A DNA stretch of 13,268 nt, taken from the NCBI GenBank assembly GCA_002803225.1, contig NXFV01000835.1, positions 1 through 13,268 on the forward strand, read 5' to 3'. A program made the translations under genes and the position numbers. This document shows, one piece after another, positions 1-8,428 of the stretch (positions are counted from its first letter, which is position 1; every line of letters starts with the position of its first letter). The stretch is from Gamarada debralockiae (Eukaryota; Ascomycota; Leotiomycetes; Helotiales; Hyphodiscaceae). The notes under the pieces are model-generated. The model made no database searches. It was given only the letters and a program-made list of their open reading frames with translations, and had not been told where the DNA came from.

Positions 1-202
1 CCTGGGAGCATTATCCCAACCCATCGGTCCTGGCCCATCTGTCCTGGAGGCCGTTAAATCGCTCCAAAAGTTTGGATGCTAGGGAGAATTCACAGCCACG
101 TCCATCCAAACCCGCCGTACCCATATAGAAGAAGATTCAAGACTTGTTTATTACAGTACAGTACTGTATTGAGCCAGAAAGGCTCAATTAAGGTTACGAA
201 AC
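1..202. other. Non-coding lead-in upstream of the retropepsin-like gene
   Basis: I see no convincing gene here. Short open frames exist on both strands, but their composition resembles no protein family. The stretch holds a palindrome-rich patch (TACAGTACTGTA-type, about 151-169) and a perfect 8-bp inverted repeat just upstream of the start at 203, listed separately. It probably contains the promoter and 5' leader of the gene that follows. Confidence 0.5.
168..188. repeat. Perfect 8-bp inverted repeat (hairpin)
   Basis: ATTGAGCC at 168-175 and GGCTCAAT at 181-188 are exact reverse complements around a 5-nt AGAAA spacer. It lies 14 bp before the ATG at 203, so in RNA it would form a compact hairpin in the leader. 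No function is known; it could be chance or a palindromic binding site. Confidence 0.6.
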
Positions 203-1301
203 ATGGTAGACCTTGTCCGAGAAGCTGCATCAGCCGTATTATGCGAGCCGCGAACTGGGTCCAAACGTACTGCCTCACAGGAATCACCACATGTGACCAC
301 CATATCTGTGCTCTCACCTCCTACGATAAGGGCCAATAAACCATTCCCTCAGCCTGCCCTCCCCTCATCTGTCGGGGAGGATCCTCTTGCAGAGCAGTCA
401 TCTACCAAACGTCAGCGCATCTCTTATCAAAATGCTTCGGCGTCCACTGAGCAGTCTTCAGCATTTACCAAAGACCAAGAGGTCGAGGAGGCGCGTGGTC
501 TAGAGCGTCTGGAGGCTTCGATACCAAGTAACACTGCGATCATCAAGGATCATCTCGATACAGCGATCAGTGAAAATGCCGCTCTTCAACCACTTCGAGA
601 CTGTTCCAACGATATGTCCACCTTCGACAGTAGTAGGAAACATATGTTGTATGCCAAAGCAGCCGTACTATCACCAAGGGGGAGAGTAGAGCTAAGAGTG
701 AAGATCGATGGAAGCAGCGGGCAGAACCTTCTTCCTCTGTCGATTGCCAGCAGACTCCGCTTACCTCTGTATTTCAGCAAGAGCTTACGAATAGGAGTTG
801 CTAACATCATTCCGACGAAACAGTATTGTCAATTCAATATCCGAGTGGCTGGCGTTGAAACAACGATTGACGCATGCGTGGTTTCCGAAATACCTTCTCT
901 TTTACTCGGTAGGGAATGGATTCGACAAATTAATTTGTTGAGTGACTTTGGAAATCACCAAGTACTATATCCCAGGCCTCCATGCGAATCTGATCCAGGT
1001 TCCCGATCTTGGAGCTGCTATAACCACCGAGATAGAGACGAGAGACTCTATAACAGTAGACGAGATCGGAACTAGAGAGCAGATGGCAGCGGTTGATAAG
1101 GTGCCAACAACTGTTCATGAAGATCGCAGTGATGCAGAGTATCCGCTTGGTGAATCAGCAGAAGTTAATGAGTGTGATGAGTCTGATACCACAAGTGAGA
1201 CGATAGGTAACGATGAAACCTGGGCGGACGCTGAAGGCCGAGGCAAAAAGAATCCGACTATTTTAAGCGTTAACGATATACACACACACACAATTTATTA
1301 A
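203..1301 (+). CDS. Retropepsin-like (retroelement-derived) protein with a frame break near 960
   Basis: The frame opens at ATG 203 and runs to a stop ending at 1075. Residues 1-145 are polar and low in complexity. From about residue 150 the protein resembles retropepsin-like aspartyl protease domains of fungal retroelement-derived genes: a VKID strand with the expected aspartate, then the late LLLGREWIRQ motif (about residues 234-243). The active site reads D-G-S rather than the usual D-T/S-G, so activity is doubtful. After GNHQ (about residue 253) the frame turns into an arginine/serine-rich tail, while the +1 frame continues plausibly with YYIPG and an acidic stretch up to 1301. Either one base was gained near 953-962, or a 37-nt intron (962-998, GT..AG) is removed. 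The second option also restores frame, but the intron is unusually short. The function is unknown; it may be a domesticated gag-protease relic. Confidence 0.5.
1279..1292. repeat. Short (AC)n microsatellite
   Basis: About six AC dinucleotides in a row lie at the very end of the downstream frame of the retropepsin-like gene, encoding the H-T-H-T residues before its stop. Such a tract is prone to length change, which would alter the C-terminus. Confidence 0.7.
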
Positions 1302-1556
1302 CGCCGGCAGCTAAGCCGAAAAGGCAACTATTGCTAAATTACAAGTACATTTCCTAAAATGGATCAAGGTTTCCTTAAGCCCATGCACAATCTGTTTCTA
1401 GCTTATGTCTTCTCTCGTCCGTTAACGATACCAAAACCTTCCAAAGTCGCAGTTTTTAGAGGCATATTAAATACAATACTTCTTAATCGCATTACCTATC
1501 CTTCGGATTCTCCAGACCCTTCCAGGTGTGCCGAAATTGCTCGCTCAGGATCTTCG
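1302..1556. other. Intergenic region between convergent genes
   Basis: This AT-rich stretch between two converging genes probably holds both 3' ends and polyadenylation signals. Open frames here are short and not protein-like. No RNA gene or repeat is visible. Confidence 0.5.
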
Positions 1557-3440
1557 CTACTGATGACTTGAGCCCTCAATTGTACTACCATCTTCATCGT
1601 TGTCAACCCTACCTCTATCATCTTCAGAACTCTCACTTCCCTGTCTCCACACCTCATTAATATCACTCAAATCCTTCCACGTAACATTCGCGCCCCTAGA
1701 ATTACTCCTCTGCACCCGTTCTCGACCTTTATTCCCCAACAAAAACGGCGCAGATAACTTCCCCGTCAAATCAATTGGGAGATGGAAACTCCTTATTTTC
1801 GCTTCCTCCCCCTCCGCCCAGGCTGCCCACGCACGGTTTCGAAGGCCAACGTCACCTAAGTCGTCAACCATTTCAATGTCTAAAGGGCTATTCCACTTTC
1901 TGGCAAGAGATCCAGGCCGCCAATATTGGGCTGGAAGGCTGAGCGAGGTCTTAATACGCACCCGACGGAAAAGAGCTATGTCTTCGTCCTCATCGCGGAG
2001 TTTCTTCCTCTTCAGCTGCATAGACTTTGGGCCAATTAGAGGCAAACCCTCTTGCTCGTTTTCATCTGATGAGAAAGGCTCAGTCGTATGCAAAGGGGAG
2101 CTTGCCAGAGGATATTGCGAACCTAAAGAGGTAGAACGTCTGTAGATCATCTTGCAGTTACTACTGCGTGCCGATTAGTAAAATTATAATGGTAGGGGTA
2201 GCTGGAGATATACCATTCAATATCTTCATCCTCAGAGCCTCCATTGTCTTTACGACATTTTGGGCAGCCGCAGTACGTGATGGACTTTGGGAAATTAAAT
2301 ACCATGCTCATGGTGACATGCTGTCTAGGATAGAAACAAGTCTCCCATGCTAAAGAGAGGTCCACATCCTGCTTGGTAGCTGAATCTTGGATTGCAAACT
2401 CTCCTTTCTCAATTTTGGTGGACCCCGAGCCGATGTTTTTGAAGTTACAATACAGGACAGATTTTAGGGCCTAGAACAAACGGTTAGCCGGATTCAATAT
2501 GAAAGCTTAGGTACAAACATCTGCAGACAGAATAAAATCTAGATCAAAAGACATGTTTCTGCTCAGTGCATCCACAAAGTAAACCGGTTGTTTCCGATCA
2601 ACCTGTCCCGGGATTCGAGTGATAATGTTTTGGATATTGAGAACTATTTGGAAAATCCGGACATTCGTTTGGCTAAATCCAGGATTAGCATCTGTCCTTT
2701 ATAACTTATATCCCTCACGATCCTGTGACACCCACATGACTTTTGCTGTCAGATCAAGAAGCTGTTTCCATTGCTGAATACTTCTGCAAATATGTCAGCT
2801 ATGCCCTCCCCGAAGAACATCTTTGAGAATAATTACGTTGAGACTCGTTCTAGAACCACAATCATTCTCTGCATATATCCAAAATACGATTCCTGCACCT
2901 TTCCAGCCAGGGTCCGATATTGTTGGTCGTTCTTCTTGCTATTAATTCTTGATGCAGCCCTATAAATTATCAGCTATTTAAGCACGCAAATAATGGACCT
3001 TACTTAACCCACATCTGCACGGTCGTCAATAACATCTCAATACTCTCCGTATGGGCCATCAAATCGGCCTTAAACCTCACTACATCCTCCTTCCTACACA
3101 ACGCCCACTTGACCTTCATCCACCCATCCCGAACCCTGCTCCCACTACCGCCCGTTCTCAAGCTCGGCTGGTATTTTTTTATCTTCTCCCAAAATGTATC
3201 AATCGTCCGCTGACATTGTGCAGCCGCTTGCTGTAATGCAACCACTTCCGCATGTTGTGAATCGTCTAGTTCGAGGCGCTTTACACGAAGGAGTGCGGTC
3301 TCGAGTGTGAAGAGTTGGGAGATAAGGGCTCGATATTCAGTGGAGGAGTTGCCACTCTCGCGCAAGGCGTCAACGACCGTTGCGACAAGTTCGAATGCCG
3401 AGATGAAATCCCCGGCTGAGAATCCGAATCCGACAGACAT
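1557..3440 (-). CDS. Fungal STAND-type N-terminal plus ubiquitin-like (ULD_2-type) zinc-ribbon protein, 541 aa, six exons
   Basis: Exons read from the right are 3440-3004, 2959-2837, 2783-2736, 2672-2519, 2470-2214 and 2163-1557. The five introns are 44-63 nt, GT..AG, several with clear branch sites (TACTAAT, GCTAAC, GCTAAT). Joined, they give 1626 nt in one frame, 541 residues. Residues 1-145 match the fungal N-terminal domain of STAND proteins: MSVGFGFSAGDF start, then ALRESGNSSTEYRAL. Residues 204-226 hold a conserved helix ending in ITRIPGQ. About 230-314 form a ubiquitin-like domain with the typical QPVYFVDAL opening and a W-E-x-C-F-x-P motif. Then comes a zinc ribbon, C323-x2-C326 and C340-x2-C343; the second pair is created across intron 5. 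The tail is charged and acidic. The family is widespread in ascomycetes with no established function; a scaffold or signalling role is inference. The start lies 180 bp from the edge of a transposon, so its promoter may be altered. Confidence 0.85.
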
Positions 3441-3620
3441 TACATGTGGCGAGATGTCATAATATTGCCCTACGTTGAAACGGATGCAATGCTGGGGTAG
3501 GAATAACTACGCTCCGGGGTGCATGGTGGATTTCGCAAGATCCCAAATGAAATGGCTCTCTCGCTTATCTCGCCAATGATGTACGTAGATTATTACTAAG
3601 CAGATTTCCGAATCACTATA

Positions 3621-3672
3621 AGTCGGATGCCCCCCATCTCGGCCACCCCCCCCCTGTCGGCCACCTCGCTTA
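3621..3672 (+). repeat. Left terminal inverted repeat of the Fot1-like element
   Basis: This pairs with 5409-5459. Within it, TCGGCCACC occurs twice as a direct repeat (3639-3647 and 3657-3665), separated by a run of 9 C. Repeated motifs inside such ends are commonly transposase-binding sites; that role is inferred here. The opposite strand is rich in G runs. Confidence 0.92.
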
Positions 3673-3708
3673 ATTCACCACCTCTCCTTTTAAACTCTAA
3701 TATCTTTT

Positions 3709-5311
3709 TTATTTATTAACTGTTATATGAGATAAAGTAGAGACGATAGTAGTAGTATCGTCTGAGTCTAACGGTACATTTTGCCGGTCCCCAGCCGCTA
3801 TTTGGGCTCTTATAATGTCCTTGATACTAGCGAACTTGGAATTTGGACTAATCTAAACCTTCTGTCTTTTCCTAGGTTCTAATTGTACTACCTTACTCTC
3901 AAGTTGCTTGATTCGAAGCTCTTGCTAGGCAATAACAAAATCCTTCTTATCTATACCTTTTGCTACCTTCCTAAAGAGAGTTCTAGCAATTGCTAGGTCA
4001 GTTGTCCCAAGTCCTGTGATCTGCCGGGCTTGCTCTCGGATATCTCTACTTTTTTGAGGGGTCTTCCACTTAATAAATGATCTATCTTAGTTCTATTCAA
4101 GTATTAGAACCTTCCTTAAAGTTTCTAGGATTAAATCGGCTGACTTATTACTATTTTCAAGTAATAATCGGCTCATAAGAGGCTTCGATATCCAAACCGG
4201 CTACAACCCTGAAGCTGCCTACCCTTGTTTATAATTCAAAGCTGTTAAAGTATCTATTCGAGCTAGCTTATAACAGTTTAAGAAGTTTTGCTTCCTAATT
4301 GGAGTTGAATCATTTAATAAAGCTAATGTACTAAGCCGCTTTCGGTAAGCATGCTTTAAGGGGGAGAATACTAATAAATCTAAGGGTTGGAGTACATGTG
4401 AGGTATGTGGCGGTAAAAACAATAAGTGGATATTGTTCTAGAAGTACTCTTATATAAACTCTATAGTCTTATGACTCCTATAGCTATCTAGAATAAGAAG
4501 ACGGGGCTCCCTAAGGTTATGTGGTATTGATTGGGAGTATAAACACTGTCTTTAACTACTCTAAGGTAGTAGCGTTAGAGGTCTACCTATTTTTAGTTGT
4601 ATCAAACTTCTAACCCTTATAGCCTTGTAGTTGTGAGTCGAACTACTGTTATTGTACTGATTTGCCCTTGAAAATGACAAGTGGATGTAGGGCCCTACCA
4701 GTGGCCGAGATACATTTAATGAACAAGGTCTAAGCTCTAGATCCTAGTTGTTTCTTTTGGATAAAGCGTTTCTAAGTACTCCTAACTACTAATCCATTCT
4801 CCCCTTGGCCTTCTATGATCCCTACTTCGTCTATGTTCCAACGATTCTCTGACTTAATAGCCCTAATAGCAGGTACCTCTAGTTTTTGGAACTAGGCCTT
4901 TAAGATATCGGAAGTAGCGCTATTGATACGTACAGAATCGATCTTGAATTGCTTTTTAGTCTTAAGAATAGGATTCCGGCGGAGAAAACCAGCTATCTAT
5001 TGCTTGCTAAGTGGTAGGCTATTATACCGGGCTGCTAAAATGCGGCCGGCAAAAGCTCGGATCTGCGTATGAGTAGGGCTTAGCCCTAGACTTTCTTAGA
5101 CTAAAACCTAATCTGTTAAACGTTGCTCCTGAACCGGGGAAAGCCTTTGATAAGGTTCAGCAGCTTCTGATCGAGAAACGCGGCCAGCTATCCTGTCCTG
5201 AAGAGTACTCCTTGGAGGGCCCTAATCCAAACTAGCTTTGTGCACTGACTTCCCATTTGCGATGTCATTAAGTGCATATTGGATGTCGTCTTCAGTATAT
5301 GAGGGCTTCAT
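3709..5311 (-). pseudogene. Fot1/pogo-family transposase relic, RIP-type stop codons
   Basis: The relic runs from an ATG at 5311 (MKPSYTEDD) to a stop at 3709-3711, about 534 codons, as expected for Fot1-class transposases of roughly 540 residues. The order is an N-terminal DNA-binding region (PPRSTLQDRIAGR, SPTHTQIRAFAGRIL), then the DDE core: WNIDE gives the first aspartate, LLILDSYRSH the second, and LPPHTSHVLQPLDL (within 4219-4422) the third. More than ten in-frame stops interrupt it, for example 5222-5224, 5108-5110 and 5096-5098. They sit where tryptophan (TGG to TAG) or glutamine (CAA/CAG to TAA/TAG) is expected. A one-base shift near 4515-4530 moves the second half into another frame. 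The C-terminus is charged (QELRIKQLES), suggesting a short coiled coil. No functional protein can be made. Confidence 0.9.
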
Positions 5312-5408
5312 GATCGGTTCGAACTAATTGCAAAGTTTAGAAGAGATTTATTAAAGGATTATTAAAATATTTAAGTTTAAAGTGGGAGGGTAGTAACTAG
5401 CGGTGAGC

Positions 5409-5459
5409 TAAGCGAGGTGGCCGACAGGGGGGGGTGGCCGAGATGGGGGGCATCCGACT
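5409..5459 (-). repeat. Right terminal inverted repeat of the Fot1-like element
   Basis: This is the reverse complement of 3621-3672 apart from one missing base in the C/G run (8 instead of 9). Just inside it the two ends differ by A/G and T/C transitions (TAATTCACCA versus TAGCTCACCG), consistent with transition mutation after insertion. Confidence 0.92.
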
Positions 5460-6013
5460 TAGTCCAAGGATTGCTCAAAGCCTCGAATTTGAACCAAGCA
5501 GTCGAAGCTATGTGCTTGGGAGAATTTCCTGACTAGGTATTTGTCGTTCTGGTATACCTCATTGCAGTTGACATGACCATAGTTCTTCTCCGAGTTAATT
5601 ACTGGAACCCCATCGAGGATCGAGGATGTGCCAGAAGAGCACGATATAGTGCACTTTCAGCTGTGGGAATACCCTAAATGCGTACGACGACTGGACATCT
5701 GTAAGGTAGCCGGCCCATGTGAAGGCCAAAGGGCAGACATTGCTAGCGTAGAAACTGTCTGGCTGGAGCCAATTTCGAAAAGAGTTGCGGTGCTCGAAGA
5801 TGTTGTTGCGAAAGAAGATCGGCGCACTCTCTTCGTAAAGTTGACGGCATATGAACAAGATGGCCAAATCGACTGGGGCTTGTTGGCCATCATGCGTTTT
5901 GGCTGTTTTGACGCGGTAGAGTCTGATAATGCCGGTTTCCAAAAACAGGACGAGTTCGTAGATCTTGCAGCGCAATTCGATCGGGATCGAAATATCGATT
6001 TATGGGAGACTAC

Positions 6014-6495
6014 TTAGTTTCGGACTTTCGAGAAAGAGCTAAAGAATGCAATGTCTTTCTTACAGGCGATTTCAGAAGCCAGAACACAAGCCTCCTTCGC
6101 AGCTTCCCACTGCTCGCCATATATGCAAAGCAGATCACCGCCGGATAACAATCTTGCGTAGCGCTGTTGAGTTCTTACCGAGCTTTCTCGGAACTGACAA
6201 CATCGCGAGAAAGATTCTCAATGTTGGCTTTGTACTTTCCACCACCTAAAGATCGGATAATACTGAATCCTTCTTGGAGCTGAATACCAGATGGAAGTGA
6301 AAACGTGGTGAAAATCGGTGTAGCCTCCTCAGCGACGCCTTCTTGTGAGGCAATGTTGACTTTCAAGTTTGCAGCATTGTTTCAACCTGCAAATCCACAT
6401 TCTGATCGTCCAGTAATCTTTGACTTTTGTTTCGAAGATGTCTTGGTCTTCTTCGAGACTCGCTTCTTCACCGCCTTTACTTTCTGCGGTGCCAT
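6014..6495 (-). pseudogene. Broken gene of unknown function with lysine-rich N-terminus
   Basis: An ATG at 6495 begins a lysine-rich stretch (MAPQKVKAVKKRVSKKTK). The frame meets TGA at 6382-6384, then stays open in the same frame through GVAEEATPIFTTFSLP and FSIIRSLGGGKYKANIENL to a TAA near 6175. Right there the neighbouring frame continues convincingly (RYARLLSGGDLLCIYGEQW) to a TAA at 6014-6016. The simplest reading is one gene with a nonsense change and a one-base indel. Alternatives are a 45-nt intron with a weak GTTGAA donor covering the TGA, and a donor GTAAGA at the second break leading into a basic tail in a third frame. Both need RNA evidence. The N-terminus looks nuclear or nucleic-acid binding, but I do not recognise the family with certainty. 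It lies head to tail with the broken gene at 3507-5999. Confidence 0.45.
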
Positions 6496-7060
6496 GTTTT
6501 TGGTTGACGAAACTGGTTTAGGGTCGTTTAATTCAGGAGTTGTTAAGAGAGGGACGGGCTACTTTCACGGGGAGTTCAATGTGTCTGAAGGTGAAGCCAA
6601 GAGAGTTGAGACTTGGCCATGGAAGGAGAAACTTCAGAGGCGTATCTGGAAAGGAAGAGCAAAGATGTATTCTTCGAATAGTTGACTGAAAGTGAAATTG
6701 AGGAGAGTCAGATTTGGTTGTAGAAGAAGTAAGGTTCTTTGATGCAAATGTGAGGAGATAACTCGGTGACTTAGATACTCGAATTTTGGAAGCAACTCGC
6801 TTAGTTTGAAGTGAATTCACTGTCGACCACTTTTGTTTGACTGGGTGCCATTAGAAGTATCGAGGATGTTGAGAGGTGGACCTTTAAAATGACTTCAGAT
6901 AGCGTTCGGTAATACTAGTCCTTGAACTCACAACTTGAAAATGCAATTTGGTTCCATTACAGCTAATCTAACATTATTTTACGCTCAAAAAGCACCCGCT
7001 CCCAATTGTATATCAGACTTTCCATCCCAAAGCAAAGCATATCATCAAGGGTATCAATCA
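6496..7060. other. Intergenic region, about 565 bp
   Basis: On the minus strand this contains the CT-rich leader region of the broken gene starting at 6495, with a TTTCACTTTCAG tract near 6690-6703 that resembles a splice acceptor or pyrimidine-rich leader. On the right it holds the 3' end of the gene at 7061. Open frames on either strand show no family pattern. No RNA gene or repeat is visible. Confidence 0.45.
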
Positions 7061-8428
7061 TCATCTCCTATCACCAGATCTCCTATCTCCAGCATACTCC
7101 GCGCCAACCGGCCGTCTATGTTCCGAGCTCTCAGCTCGTGAACTCGATGGTCTGCTGTCCGGACGCAAGTTCGAATGATGGCCATCAGCAACTGCGTGAT
7201 CATGACCTGAAGAGTGGCCGTGCTCAGGCTCGCGGTCCGTGTTGCTTCGACGGCTTCGGGTTGTACTCCTGCTGGGACCAGCCTCTCCGAGCATTGGGTC
7301 GTCGTCCATTTCGACGATTCGGCCGTTGCTGTCTACTGTCTTCTCGCGCTCGAGGCGTGTCTCGCGGCCGCGCTTGTGGCAGTACCAGAATACGAAGAGG
7401 AGGACTGCTTACAATTAGCTTGTGCAAAAGGAAAGAATGGACTTTTTTGACTTACCAAACAGACCCAAGCTCAAGAGAACATTGGTGCCCATGAACGCTG
7501 GCCATCTCAGCTTCAACGCATTCATAATAGCCTTCAACAACGACACCACTGCACCGGGCTTCGCAACCAAATCCTTCAAGCTATTAGGCCTCAAGAAGTT
7601 CTTCGCAGCGCCCGCAAGCCCGCCACCAGCACTCGCCGCAGCACCGCCAACATTCAACGCCTGTGCCTCTGCAGCAACAGCCAATAATTCCGGCGCCAAA
7701 TTACTCGTCAACTTATTCGGCAGTTGCGTAATCAACTTCTGCAGAAATCCAGGCAAGTGATCATACTGTTTCGCCAATGTACCTTGTGAATCGTTGAGGA
7801 GACCGACGAGGTCATCGTATGCGGTTGGGACGCCATTGACGAGGTCTTTGAGGATGACGGTGAATTTCTGGACAAGCTCTTGTGATTCCTTGGAGATGGA
7901 GAAGGCGCGGTTGTTTACTGCTGCGAGGTTCAGGTCGTCGAGGACTTTGCTGATGTCGTCTTCTTCTTTGGAGGCTTCGGTGGGTGTTACGACTGCTTCG
8001 TTGGGAGAGAGTTTCTTGTCCTGCGAGACAGCGTTAGCATGTATTTGGAAGATTGGGGGAGATTGGAGAATGCTTACCTTCTTGGTACCGCTTCTACTCA
8101 AGAACGAGAATCGACTCGACTTCTTCGCATCCTTAGGCTTCTGGTTCTCCTTTGCCTTCCCCTTGCCTTTGACCTGTTTCTTCTCCGCATCAGCAACGGG
8201 ACCGCCATTATGCTCCACCATCTGCGAATTGCTGCCCATCGAGTCTCTGGCTTCTGTTTCTAGGCGATTTGGTCGTTCGGGTAGAGGAGGTGGCGTACCC
8301 TCCGCAGAGACGACACGCGTGAGGAAGTTCTCATCCTCTTCGGTGAGAAGAGGTGATTGAACGTGTGCCTCAGCTCTCTTCTCAGCTTGATGCTTCTTGA
8401 CTTTCTTGTAGGTGAAGTATTCCAGCAT
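7061..8428 (-). CDS. C-terminally anchored membrane protein, fungal 'ring-like domain' family, 419 aa, three exons
   Basis: Exons are 8428-8078, 8020-7456 and 7404-7061. Intron 1 (57 nt) has donor GTAAGC, branch GCTAAC and acceptor CAG. Intron 2 (51 nt) has donor GTAAGT and branch GCTAAT. Joined, 1260 nt stay in frame. Residues 1-150 are basic and low in complexity, with a proline run (TPPPLP) and lysine-rich segments. Residues about 160-290 are helical and end in an alanine/glycine-rich stretch (GGAAASAGGG). A single transmembrane segment, about residues 294-313, is split by intron 2 and followed by a basic stop-transfer patch (CHKRGRETR). The tail is hydrophilic, rich in arginine, serine and histidine, about 105 residues. 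I recall homologues in filamentous ascomycetes named 'ring-like domain-containing protein', but no RING cysteine pattern is visible here, so the name carries no function. Confidence 0.82.

Larger units (their letters stand above)
3619..5461. mobile_element. Fot1/pogo-type (Tc1/mariner superfamily) DNA transposon with TA target duplication
   Basis: The element spans 3621-5459 (1839 bp) and is flanked by TA at 3619-3620 and 5460-5461, the target duplication of this superfamily. Inverted ends start AGTCGGATG and match for about 51-52 bp with a single one-base difference in a C/G run (9 versus 8), then decay. The size and the AGTC-type ends resemble Fot1-class elements of fungi. Inside is a minus-strand transposase relic with a DDE-type catalytic core. 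It sits inside another gene's coding remnant. The many stop codons show it cannot make its own transposase now; it could only be moved by an enzyme from elsewhere. Confidence 0.93.
3507..5999 (-). pseudogene. DUF7730/F-box-associated-type gene, broken by a transposon and small indels
   Basis: The coding remnant lies at 5999-5460 and 3620-3507, with a transposon between. The front part carries the fungal pattern PIELRCKIYELVL followed by ICRQLYEESAPIFF, as in DUF7730/F-box-associated proteins. The frame is open from 5999, but a stop at 6000-6002 precedes it and no ATG is present, so the start is lost or in an unseen exon. The first frame ends at 5595. A 7-bp tandem duplication (5612-5625) explains this: counting one copy only, the frame reads on through DGVPVINSEK to 5462. 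With the transposon and one TA copy ignored, it continues through the site (SLDYSDSE) to a TAG at 3507-3509. The C-terminal motif FIWDLAKS lies beyond the insertion. At least two lesions in addition to the missing start make this non-functional as full-length protein. Whether the small indels came before or after the insertion cannot be told. Confidence 0.65.

Noticed and set aside
1600..2145. 181-codon open frame on the plus strand
   Set aside because: It lies antisense to exon 6 of the minus-strand STAND/ubiquitin-like gene, whose splice signals and family motifs fix the coding strand.
3051..3236. Plus-strand open frame within the STAND-type N-terminal exon
   Set aside because: The minus strand encodes a recognised domain; this is its shadow.
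5628..6017. 129-codon plus-strand open frame
   Set aside because: The minus strand carries the PIELRCKIYE and CRQLYEE pattern of a known fungal family; the plus frame has no family pattern.
6305..6685. 126-codon plus-strand open frame
   Set aside because: It overlaps the minus-strand gene relic starting at 6495 and its leader; its composition looks like a reverse-complement shadow.
6533..6820. 95-codon minus-strand open frame
   Set aside because: Serine- and proline-rich with no family pattern; more likely the leader region of the relic starting at 6495.
7006..7494. 162-codon plus-strand open frame over exon 3 of the membrane protein
   Set aside because: Antisense shadow of an arginine- and serine-rich coding exon.
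7794..8360. 188-codon plus-strand open frame
   Set aside because: Antisense to exons 1 and 2 of the minus-strand gene, which is supported by clear introns.
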